This document shows, piece by piece, positions 51,995 through 60,783 of a DNA stretch of 64,000 bases. The notes below the pieces were generated by a model. The model did no database searches. It was not told the origin of the DNA and worked only from the letters and a program-made list of their open reading frames with translations. The stretch is from assembly GCA_019635735.1 (NCBI GenBank), contig JAHBYX010000013.1:1-64000 (forward strand), in the 5' to 3' direction. Source of the DNA: Mesorhizobium sp. (GTDB lineage Bacteria; Pseudomonadota; Alphaproteobacteria; Rhizobiales; Rhizobiaceae). Every line of letters starts with the position of its first letter. The first letter of the stretch is position 1. The position numbers were made by a program, and so were the translations under genes.

Positions 51995-52204
51995 ATGACC
52001 ACGCTCCCATTGGCGGTCGATATCGCCGACGCGGCTTTGCGCCGCGAGCTTTGCTACGATCCCTTCGCTCTCGATGCCGTTGCCGACGAGCTGCGGATCC
52101 GGCACCCTGAAAGCTCCGCCACCTCGCGCGACATCGCCGAGGCCCTGCGCGAGATCAGCTGCTGGAGCGGCAGACGCCGCGTGCGGCCGGCCGTCGTCGC
52201 CTGA
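51995..52204 (+). CDS. Small hypothetical protein
   Basis: 69 residues from ATG 51995 with a strong GGAGGAGAGGAGG site. DIADAALRRELCYDPFALDA then ADELRIRHPESSATSRDIAE predicts helices; the end is basic. No family recognised. Confidence 0.6.
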   Translation: MTTLPLAVDIADAALRRELCYDPFALDAVADELRIRHPESSATSRDIAEALREISCWSGRRRVRPAVVA

Positions 52205-52220
52205 CCGGACGCTAACCGCT

Positions 52221-53207
52221 TCACACAGTCTCCCAGCCGTCATGCGTGCCGGCGCGGAAGACGGCGTCGATCAGCTTCTGGTTCTTCACCGAATCCTCCA
52301 GCGTGAAGACGGAGACGTCCTCGCCCTGTGCCTTCCTGACGAACGCCTCCACCTCGAGTTGGTACTGCTGCGCGCCGGGGAAGCGGAACACTGTTGCCTC
52401 GGTGTGGCGCTGGTCGTGCAGTTCGACCTGGTGATGCTCGTAGAGCCCGGCGTTGAACGGCGAGCGGATCTCGATGAAGCCCTCGTCGCCGTGGAAGACC
52501 ATCAGCTGGCGCGCCGCCATCTGGGTCGACAGGTAGAAGGTCAGTTCGAAGGAGCCGAAGTCGGCCTTGACCGAGGAATAGACGTCGGTGCCGAAGGTGG
52601 CGTCGCGGGCGACGCGGGCCTGGACGCGCAGCGGCTCCTTGGCTGTCGCGATGCGGGTGGTGACCGTCGGGTAGACGCCGATGTCGGGCAGCGCGCCGCC
52701 GCCGAGATCGAGCCGGTTGCGCATGTTGCCGGCGTCCTTGTTGAAATAGGTGAAGGCGCCCTGCACGTGACGCAGCCGCCCGATGCGGCCATCTGCGATC
52801 AGCTCGCGCACCTTGGCCCATTGCGGGTGGTAGTGCACCATGAAGGCTTCCGAGACGGCCACGCCGTTGCGGTCGCGCGCGGCGATGACCTGGGCGATGT
52901 CCTCGGACTTGAGCGCCAGCGGCTTTTCGACCAGCACATGCTTGCCGGCATCCGCCGCCTTGACCGCCCATTCGACATGCTGCGAGGTCGGCAGCGGGAT
53001 GTAGACGCCGTCCACCGTGTCGGAGGCGAGCAGGTCCTCATAGGAGCCGAACGCATGCGGCGCGTTGAACCGGTCCGCGAGCGCCTCGGCCTTGTCCAGA
53101 TCGCGGCTCGCCACCGCGGCGAGCACGCCGTTCTCCGAAGATGCAATGGCCGGCAACACCTGCTCGCGGCCGATCTTGGCAGTCGATAGAACCCCCCAGC
53201 GAAACAT
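52221..53207 (-). CDS. Gfo/Idh/MocA family oxidoreductase
   Basis: 328 residues. Rossmann start FRWGVLSTAKIGREQVLPAI, VLVEKPLAL with the conserved EKP, and LDLGGGALPDIGVYPT in the C-terminal domain. NAD(P)-dependent sugar or inositol dehydrogenase type; substrate unknown. Confidence 0.92.
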   Translation of the reverse strand: MFRWGVLSTAKIGREQVLPAIASSENGVLAAVASRDLDKAEALADRFNAPHAFGSYEDLLASDTVDGVYIPLPTSQHVEWAVKAADAGKHVLVEKPLALKSEDIAQVIAARDRNGVAVSEAFMVHYHPQWAKVRELIADGRIGRLRHVQGAFTYFNKDAGNMRNRLDLGGGALPDIGVYPTVTTRIATAKEPLRVQARVARDATFGTDVYSSVKADFGSFELTFYLSTQMAARQLMVFHGDEGFIEIRSPFNAGLYEHHQVELHDQRHTEATVFRFPGAQQYQLEVEAFVRKAQGEDVSVFTLEDSVKNQKLIDAVFRAGTHDGWETV

Positions 53208-53304
53208 GTCGACCTCTCCCTGACCTTCGATGCTGCGCGCCGCAGTCAGACCGTATTAGCCAAACATGAGCGCCGGCGAAAGCGCCCCGAGGGCGGCGGC
53301 GTTC

Positions 53305-53718
53305 TCAGGCGCGCAGCAGTCTCCGCGCTTCGGCCTCGGGCTGGGCGCGCACCTCGTCGACGGCCAGCCGCTCCGTGCCGGCGCGCGAAGCGACCAAGGT
53401 CTCCTGTCCCTCGGACATTCCGAGCAGCGCCAGGCCGCGCAGCGAATGGATCGACAGGGCGAAGCCCGGCAGTTCGGGCCCTTGACTCTGGACGATCAGG
53501 TGGGGGCCGGTTGGAGCGCCGTCGACGCTGTAGGCGACGCGGCTGTTGAGGGTGACGACGTCCGGCGGGATGTCGTCGCGCAGATAGATTTCGCTCGCGC
53601 GTATCTTGCGCCGCAGCACGTAGGCATAATGCGGGCAGGACCCCCTGTATCGGTCGAGCATGGTTTCGAGGATGGCGAGGTCCTTGGTCGTGATCCGGCA
53701 GGACAATTCCGTAGGCAT
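53305..53718 (-). CDS. Rnk/GreA-like regulator of nucleoside diphosphate kinase, copy 1
   Basis: 137 residues. An N-terminal helical part (ITTKDLAILETMLDRYR) and a GreA/GreB C-terminal-like beta domain (DDIPPDVVTLNSRVAYSVDG, ALSIHSLRGLALLGMSEGQE). Cys in SCRITTKD and RGSCPHYAY. Such proteins bind RNA polymerase near the secondary channel or affect nucleotide pools. A second copy lies 198 bases upstream. Confidence 0.85.
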   Translation of the reverse strand: MPTELSCRITTKDLAILETMLDRYRGSCPHYAYVLRRKIRASEIYLRDDIPPDVVTLNSRVAYSVDGAPTGPHLIVQSQGPELPGFALSIHSLRGLALLGMSEGQETLVASRAGTERLAVDEVRAQPEAEARRLLRA

Positions 53719-53916
53719 GGCTGATCTCCCCAGGCGGCGGGTGCGCCGCAGCGATGGTGCGTGACGATGGTGCGTGGAGAGGTCCCCTGACCGGCGTTGC
53801 CGGCCAGGGGTCAGGTGCCTGCGATCAGCGAGCCCGCATGGTCGATGAACCGCCCGCGCCGCAGGGCGCGGACGGTTCCGCTGCGTCCGGGAGATGTGGC
53901 GTCGGGAGGCACGACG

Positions 53917-54303
53917 TCAGTCTGTGGCAGGGACGACGGTATCGATGGTGAGCCGGTGCGACCGGCGGTCGTTGGACGTCATCTCCATCGTCTGGCCGGC
54001 CGACAGGCCGAGCATGGCCACGCCGACCGGCGTGAGCACTGAGATGCGGCCCGTGCCGACATCGGCGTCCGCCGGATAGACGAGCATGACCCGCCGCGGT
54101 TCTCCGTCGTCGAGGCGGAACTCGACCGTCCGCCCGATCTGGACGCTGTCGGCGGGAACCGCGCGCGCGTCCCTGACCTTGGCGCGTTCAAGCTCGGCGA
54201 GCAGTTCATCGGCGAGATCGGGATTGCGATCGATCAGGCCGTTGGCGATACGGCTGAGGCGGGTATGGTCGATGCGGTCGACGACGATCGGTGGCTTCTT
54301 CAT
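53917..54303 (-). CDS. rnk: Rnk/GreA-like regulator of nucleoside diphosphate kinase, copy 2
   Basis: 128 residues from ATG 54303. DHTRLSRIANGLIDRNPDLA is the helical arm and SVQIGRTVEFRLDDGEPRRV with SVLTPVGVAMLGLSAGQTME the GreA-C domain. It is the more canonical of the two and likely the older copy. Confidence 0.88.
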   Translation of the reverse strand: MKKPPIVVDRIDHTRLSRIANGLIDRNPDLADELLAELERAKVRDARAVPADSVQIGRTVEFRLDDGEPRRVMLVYPADADVGTGRISVLTPVGVAMLGLSAGQTMEMTSNDRRSHRLTIDTVVPATD

Positions 54304-54581
54304 GGCGATGGAGTCCGTGTTGGCAGGTGCGCCGCGGCAGCACACGTGGCCTGCCGAGACGAAAGATGATCAGGGAAAATGTGAAGAGCTACAGCCCCAG
54401 ACCCGGAGCCGAGTCCGAGCTGGGGTCAGCGTCCTGCGATGGGGACGATCCGGAAGACGGTTCTTGCCGTGCGCGTGCTCATAACCCGAACATGGTAACT
54501 TCCACGGCGAAGTCAACCCGTGATGGACAATCGGGCGCTCGCCTCCCATATCCGCCGGACACGCATTGAAGGAGACGACCG

Positions 54582-55577
<996 letters not shown>

Positions 55578-55676
55578 CGGCTACCAATCCTCGACGACGA
55601 GCTCAGGCCACAACGCCCATTCTCCGATGTGAGGACGAATCGCCCTCGCCGGCAAGCGTGCGCTGTGCCGACCCTG

Positions 55677-57062
55677 TCACGCCGGACCGGCGGCCGGGGG
55701 CAGGGTCTCGTCGTTGTCGGGCGCCGCTTCCGTGCGTGCCGGGATGACAAGCGAAAGAACGGTCGCCGACAACCCGGCCAGCGTTATCGGCGTCGCGACG
55801 ACCTGCCTGATCAGGTCAGGCAGCTGCTGGCTCGCGGCCGGAACGAGGATGACACCGATCGAGAGGCCGAAGCTGATTGCCATGATGTAGGTCCGGCGCT
55901 GGTCTATCGGCTCCGAGGCGAGGATCCGGATGCCCGCGACGGCTATTGTCCCGAACAGGACGAGCGTCGCGCCGCCGAGGACGGGTTTGGGGATCATCAG
56001 GAAGAACGTGCCGACGACCGGGAAGAGCCCCATGACGACGAGAAAGGCCGAGACCCAGTAGCCGACGTGCCGGCTGGCCACCCCGGTCATCTGGATGACC
56101 CCGTTGTTCTGCGAGAAGGTCGTGTTGGGGAACGTGTTGAAGATCGCCGCGATGCCGGAATTGATGCCGTCGCCGAGAATGCCGCCCTTGATCCGCTCCA
56201 GATAGAGCGGACCTTCGACCGGTTGGCCCGAAAGGATGGAATTCGCGGTGAGGTCGCCCGACGTCTCGATTGCCGTGACGAGGTAGAGGAAGGCGATCGG
56301 GATGAACAGGCCGAGATCGAAGTCGAATCCGTATTTGAACGGCACCGGCACGGCGAAGAACTGCACGTTTGACAGCGGCGCCAGGCTGACCATGCCGAAG
56401 AGGCCGGAGATGACAGTGCCGGCCACCAGGCCGATCATGATGGCCGATATCCGCAGCATCGGCGGACCGGCGAAGGTCATCGTGAGGATGACCGCGATGA
56501 CGATCGCTCCGATGACCAGGTTGAGGGGCGATCCGAGTGCGTCGCCCGCACTGGTCCCGCCGGCGAAGTCGGTGAAGGCCGATCCCACGAGGCTCAGTCC
56601 GATCACGGTGATGACGATGCCTGTCACCGTCGGCGTGATGATGCGCTTGAGCCTGTCGAGGAACAGCGACAGCACGATCTCGACGGCGCAGCCGACCAGG
56701 CAAAGGCCGAAGATCATCGCCAGGATATCTTCCGGCGAGCCTCCGGCGGACTTCACCGCGAAGCCCGCGGCGAGGATCGCTCCCAGGAAGGCGAAGCTCG
56801 TGCCCTGCAGGCTGAGGAGGCCCGAGCCGACCGGTCCGATGCGCCGGCACTGGATGAAGGTCGCGACGCCCGAGACGAAGAAGGACATCGCGATCAGATA
56901 GGGAACGTGCTCACCGAGCCCGAGCGTTGCCCCGATGATCAGGGAGGGTGTGGCGATGCCGACGATGGCGGCCAGCACGTGCTGGATGGCCGCGAGCGCC
57001 GCCTGCGGCGGGGGAGGGACGTCCTCCAGCCCGTAGACAAGATGCGTCGCATCCTGCGCCAT
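55677..57062 (-). CDS. NCS2 xanthine/uracil-type permease
   Basis: 461 residues, about 14 helices. The NAT signature FSQNNGVIQMTGVASRHVGY is intact and its QNNG-Q form points to a purine (xanthine or uric acid). Substrate-site segment TAIETSGDLTANS also fits. Proton symporter in the inner membrane. No purine catabolism gene adjacent. Confidence 0.93.
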   Translation of the reverse strand: MAQDATHLVYGLEDVPPPPQAALAAIQHVLAAIVGIATPSLIIGATLGLGEHVPYLIAMSFFVSGVATFIQCRRIGPVGSGLLSLQGTSFAFLGAILAAGFAVKSAGGSPEDILAMIFGLCLVGCAVEIVLSLFLDRLKRIITPTVTGIVITVIGLSLVGSAFTDFAGGTSAGDALGSPLNLVIGAIVIAVILTMTFAGPPMLRISAIMIGLVAGTVISGLFGMVSLAPLSNVQFFAVPVPFKYGFDFDLGLFIPIAFLYLVTAIETSGDLTANSILSGQPVEGPLYLERIKGGILGDGINSGIAAIFNTFPNTTFSQNNGVIQMTGVASRHVGYWVSAFLVVMGLFPVVGTFFLMIPKPVLGGATLVLFGTIAVAGIRILASEPIDQRRTYIMAISFGLSIGVILVPAASQQLPDLIRQVVATPITLAGLSATVLSLVIPARTEAAPDNDETLPPAAGPA

Positions 57063-57160
57063 GACCCGTCCTTTCCGCCGCCAGCCCGCGATGCGCTATG
57101 TGTGCGCAATCGCTGCGACTCAACAAGAGCGGATATCGCGGACCGGCGAAGGTAGAGCTT

Positions 57161-58132
57161 TTACGCCCCCTGGATCGCCGAGAGCTTCCACTCCCCGCCG
57201 CGCGGACGCACGAAGGTCCACAGTTCCGTCGTCTCGGTCAGGCGCTCGTCGCCTTCGACGACCTTGCCCGTGGCGCGGTCGCGCATGAAGTCGACGGATT
57301 CGTAGCCGAAGGCGGCGGTCGCGTAGTCGGTGTCGCCCTCGCGCCACGCCTCGGAAATGTCGGCGGAGACGAGGTGCACGTCGCGGACCTCGTTGCGCAG
57401 GCCGCGCTTGGCGTTGCCGGCGAGTTCCTCGGAGAAGTAGGACACCATCTCCGGCGTCGAGAACCGGCGAAGTGCTGCATGATCCTCGTCGGAAAACGCC
57501 TTCTGCACCTCGGCGAGACGGCGCTCGAACGTGTCGAGGTCGGCCTTGTCGAGCGTGATGTCCTGCGACACCGGCGCAGCGCTTGCACCGCCGCCGATCC
57601 GGGGGATGGTGAAGCCGCCGGCGCGCGTCTTCGCCTCGGACGCCTCGGTGCGGGCGTTGCCGAAACCATTGCCGCCAAAGGGCGCGCCGCCGGCGGCCGC
57701 GGGGTCGCGGCGCGAGCGGAACCAGGCCATCGCGAGGGAGACGAGCAGGCCGATCAGCAGAAGCTGCACCAGGAAGCCCAGCGCGCCGGCGAGACCGCCG
57801 AAGCCGTAGCCGAGCAGCATGCCGAACAGGCCGCCGATGAGAAGGCCCCGCATCAGAGAGCCGCCGAAGCCGTTGAACAGGCCGGGGCGCTGCTGGCCGA
57901 GTGTCTGCTGCTGGCGGGTGGCGGCGTTGGGCGCAGGCGTCATGGAACGCTCGACCGGGCCGGTGGGATTGGGCGCGGTGCGGGTGGGCGCCGGCGCCTG
58001 CCATGTGCGCGTGCCACGGCTGCCGAACGAGCCGCCCCGCCGCGCCTCGGCGAAATCGGTCGAGACGAGCGTGAGGCCCACGAAAAGGCTCATGAAGAGA
58101 GCGACGAAGCGGATGCGGCCGGAGCGCGGCAT
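57161..58132 (-). CDS. Tim44-like domain membrane protein
   Basis: 323 residues from ATG 58132. Signal/anchor (RFVALFMSLFVGLTLVSTDF), a disordered Thr/Pro/Gln part, two Gly-rich helices (LMRGLLIGGLFGMLLGYGFG, GALGFLVQLLLIGLLVSLAM), then a Tim44/NTF2-like C-domain (ADLDTFERRLAEVQKAFSDE, ELWTFVRPRGGEWKLSAIQG). Widespread in alphaproteobacteria, related to the mitochondrial import factor; bacterial role unclear. Confidence 0.9.
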   Translation of the reverse strand: MPRSGRIRFVALFMSLFVGLTLVSTDFAEARRGGSFGSRGTRTWQAPAPTRTAPNPTGPVERSMTPAPNAATRQQQTLGQQRPGLFNGFGGSLMRGLLIGGLFGMLLGYGFGGLAGALGFLVQLLLIGLLVSLAMAWFRSRRDPAAAGGAPFGGNGFGNARTEASEAKTRAGGFTIPRIGGGASAAPVSQDITLDKADLDTFERRLAEVQKAFSDEDHAALRRFSTPEMVSYFSEELAGNAKRGLRNEVRDVHLVSADISEAWREGDTDYATAAFGYESVDFMRDRATGKVVEGDERLTETTELWTFVRPRGGEWKLSAIQGA

Positions 58133-58310
58133 GGATCGGTAACCTCCAATCGCCCGCTTCGGTTCATGCAAAGCGGGCCCAAGATCAAACGGTCCGACAT
58201 CGCGATCGATTCGTTCGACCGCCAGAGGGGCCCGGCCCGCAGGGTCGCATATGGTAAGTTTCGGGGAGGCATGCAAGAGGAAGGACGATCGATCCGCTTT
58301 CCGCAACGGT

Positions 58311-59150
58311 TCACACCATCGCCAGCGGCTGCTTGCGGGAAGGCGGCGGGAAGGCGGCGTCGAGGTCGGCGATGTCCTGCGCGGTGAGGCGGATGTCGGC
58401 GGCGGCGCGGTTGTCGCGGACGTGCTTCTCCTGCGCGGCCTTGGGGATGGCGATGACGCCTTCACCGCGGATCGTCCAGGCGAGCGCGATCTGCGCCGGC
58501 GTCGCGCCGTGGCGCTCGGCGACGACGCACAGGCGTCCGTCGCGTGCAAGGTCGCCCTCGCCGATCGGGCAATAGGCCATCACGGGAATGCCGCGCTTGC
58601 GCTGGCAGGGGATGAGGTCGAAGTCGATGCCGCGGCTGCCGAGATGGTAGAGCACCTGGTTGGCCGCGACGGCCTTGCCGCCAGGCAGCGCCTCCAGTTC
58701 CTCCATGTCGTCGACGTCGAAATTGGAAACGCCCCAGTCGGCGATCTTGCCCTGTGCCTTCAGCGTCTCGAAGGCTTCGACGGTTTGCGACAGCGGCACG
58801 CCGCCGCGCCAGTGCAGCAGGTAGAGGTCGATCCGGTCGGTGCCGAGGCGCTTCAGGCTCGCCTCGCAGGCGCGAATGGTGGCCGCGCGGGACGCGTTCG
58901 ACGGCAGCACTTTCGAGACGACGAACACCTCGCCGCGCCGTCCGGCGATCGCCTCGCGCACCACCTCCTCCGCGCCGCCGGAGGCATACATCTCCGCCGT
59001 GTCGATCAGCGTCATGCCGAGTTCGATGCCGAGCCTGAGCGCCGCCACCTCCTGCGCAAACCGGTCGCGCCGCTCGCCCATCTTCCAGGTGCCCTGGCCG
59101 AGGACGGGAACGGCGACGCCGGAGGGGAGAGGGGTGGTGGGGAGGGGCAT
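58311..59150 (-). CDS. Aldo/keto reductase (diketogluconate-reductase type)
   Basis: 279 residues. LGQGTWKMGERRDRFAQEVA, Asp/Tyr in LIDTAEMYASGGAEE, Lys in VVSKVLPSNAS, His in DLYLLHWRGGVPL, and NADPH site VIAIPKAAQEKHV. Start ATG 59150 by family alignment. Confidence 0.93.
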   Translation of the reverse strand: MPLPTTPLPSGVAVPVLGQGTWKMGERRDRFAQEVAALRLGIELGMTLIDTAEMYASGGAEEVVREAIAGRRGEVFVVSKVLPSNASRAATIRACEASLKRLGTDRIDLYLLHWRGGVPLSQTVEAFETLKAQGKIADWGVSNFDVDDMEELEALPGGKAVAANQVLYHLGSRGIDFDLIPCQRKRGIPVMAYCPIGEGDLARDGRLCVVAERHGATPAQIALAWTIRGEGVIAIPKAAQEKHVRDNRAAADIRLTAQDIADLDAAFPPPSRKQPLAMV

Positions 59151-59284
59151 GACGGAGTGTCTCGACAGGACTGCCGAAACTAGGTTGGGAGAAAGGCGGT
59201 CGCGGTCAAGTGCGGCGGCATCATCCACGGTCTTGCGTGACTAAGCTGTTCTGTTAATGTTCTCATTCGGATTGGGGGCGTGGC

Positions 59285-60316
59285 GTGACCGAGCAGGGAC
59301 CAATTCATCTGGAGGAGGACGCCGAGACGGGCGACCGTTTCCTCGTCTACGACAGTGGCAAGGGCGCGCGACTCGACATCCGCTTCGAGGGCGAGACACT
59401 GTGGATGACGCAGGAGCAGATCGCCCGGCTGTTCGGACGGGATGTATCAGCAATTTCGCGGCACATCGCAAATGTGATCGCAGAAGGAGAACTGGACGAG
59501 GGGAGTTCTTTGCAAAAACTGCAAACAACTCTGGGTCGTCCTGCGACGGTCTACAGCCTGGATATGGTGATCTCCGTTGGCTACCGCGTGTCTTCCGCGC
59601 AGGCGACGCTCTTCCGGCGCTGGGCCACTGGCGTGCTCGTGCAGTTCGCCAAGTCCGGCTTCGTCGTCGATTCCGTTCGGCTCAAGAACCAGGCGAACGC
59701 TGACCGCATTGCCGAGCTGCGCGATATCATTCGCGACATCCGTTCCGACGAGGCGAATGTCTACCGGGAACTCAAGCGTATCTGCAGCCTGTGCCAGGAC
59801 TACGATCCGGCGTCCGACCGCGCCGCGACGTTTTTCCAGCAAACGCAGGCCAAGCTCATCTATGCCGTCGTGTCGAAGACGCCGTCTGAAGTCCTGGTCG
59901 AGCGTGCCGACCATCGCCGGCCCGATATGGGGCTGGCGTCATCGCCGAAGGACCGAATCCGCAAGCAGGATGTCTCGGTCTCGAAGAATTATCTTGCCGA
60001 AGGCGAGGTCAGGGAACTCAACCGGTTGACCACGATCCTGCTCGACATTTTCGAGGATCAGGCGGATCTCGGACGGCTCGTCGTCATGGCCGATGCGACG
60101 CGACTGCTGGAGGAGCAATTGCGGGGCCTTGGCCGCACGGTCCTGCGCGGCGGCGGGACGGTGGACCGCTGCGCTGCCGTGGAACATGCGGAGAGGGAAT
60201 ACGAGACGTTCAATGCTGCCCGCAAACAGGCCGCACACGACGAGGCAGACGCACGGATCGCCGCGTTGGCGAAAGAGGCTAAGGGATTGCCGAAGAGCGG
60301 GCGGGGCCAGACCTGA
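59285..60316 (+). CDS. RhuM family protein
   Basis: 343 residues from GTG 59285. The N-terminal part (ETLWMTQEQIARLFGRDVSA then ISRHIANVIAEGEL) is the helix-turn-helix-like start typical of RhuM; TVYSLDMVISVGYRVSSAQA follows, then helical FRRWATGVLVQFAKSGF. The C-terminal region (FFQQTQAKLIYAVVSKTPSE, VLVERADHRRPDMGL, KNYLAEGEVRELNRLTTILL) is complete. RhuM genes occur in pathogenicity and defence islands; molecular function unresolved. Here it sits with a broken gene and repeats, suggesting a small accessory patch. Confidence 0.88.
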   Translation: MTEQGPIHLEEDAETGDRFLVYDSGKGARLDIRFEGETLWMTQEQIARLFGRDVSAISRHIANVIAEGELDEGSSLQKLQTTLGRPATVYSLDMVISVGYRVSSAQATLFRRWATGVLVQFAKSGFVVDSVRLKNQANADRIAELRDIIRDIRSDEANVYRELKRICSLCQDYDPASDRAATFFQQTQAKLIYAVVSKTPSEVLVERADHRRPDMGLASSPKDRIRKQDVSVSKNYLAEGEVRELNRLTTILLDIFEDQADLGRLVVMADATRLLEEQLRGLGRTVLRGGGTVDRCAAVEHAEREYETFNAARKQAAHDEADARIAALAKEAKGLPKSGRGQT

Positions 60317-60322
60317 ATTTGT

Positions 60323-60663
60323 CTACTGGCGGCCCTGCCGGCTTACCACACGCTCCGACTCCGACCAGAAGAAGGGAGTTTCAACTTTCGGCCAGGACTC
60401 GCCATAGACGTAGCCCTCGATCGCATCCAGCGCTCCCGTCCGCTTGTCGAAAAGCAGGAGCGAGCCACACAAGGACTGCTCCGGACCAACGACAACCACT
60501 CGGGGCGAATTGACACAGTTCCGTATGTGAGCTGGGCGGGAACGGAGCGAGCTTCGAGCGTGGTGATAAATCCCACTGAGTTCCGGTTGCGCTCCAGCAC
60601 CCTCAGTTGCTCGACGCCAGATGTCTCGATACCGGCAAAGCGGCAGAACTCCTCCACGAACAT
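60323..60663 (-). pseudogene. Small conserved protein with a frameshift
   Basis: From ATG 60663 the frame gives FVEEFCRFAGIETSGVEQLR and VLERNRNSVGFITTLEARSV, then loses sense after TYGT. The neighbouring frame continues VNSPRVVVVGPEQSLCGSLL, LFDKRTGALDAIEGYVYGES and WPK, ending at TAG 60323. The two halves join near 60515-60530 with one or two bases gained or lost. The reconstructed protein of about 110 residues resembles small immunity-type or conserved hypothetical proteins. A family A repeat sits just upstream and may have removed its original start. Confidence 0.6.
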
Positions 60664-60690
60664 GCGTTCGAGAGGAGTGAGCCCCTCGGG

Positions 60691-60783
60691 CGGGGCCCGC
60701 TGCTGCGCAGCTCCCGCCCGTTCGACGGCTACGAAAGGTCCACTGGACCTTTCGTTTCGCCTGCGGCGAACCGCCGTCTCACC
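60691..60783 (+). repeat. Variable-hairpin repeat, family A, copy 5 (contains the pheT stop)
   Basis: Left flank CGGGGCCCGCTGCTGCGCAG, hairpin ACGAAAGGT-CCACTGG-ACCTTTCGT, right flank TTCGCCTGCGGCGAACCG ending CCGTCTCACC. The TCA at 60779-60781 in its right end is the pheT stop codon on the minus strand. Confidence 0.88.
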
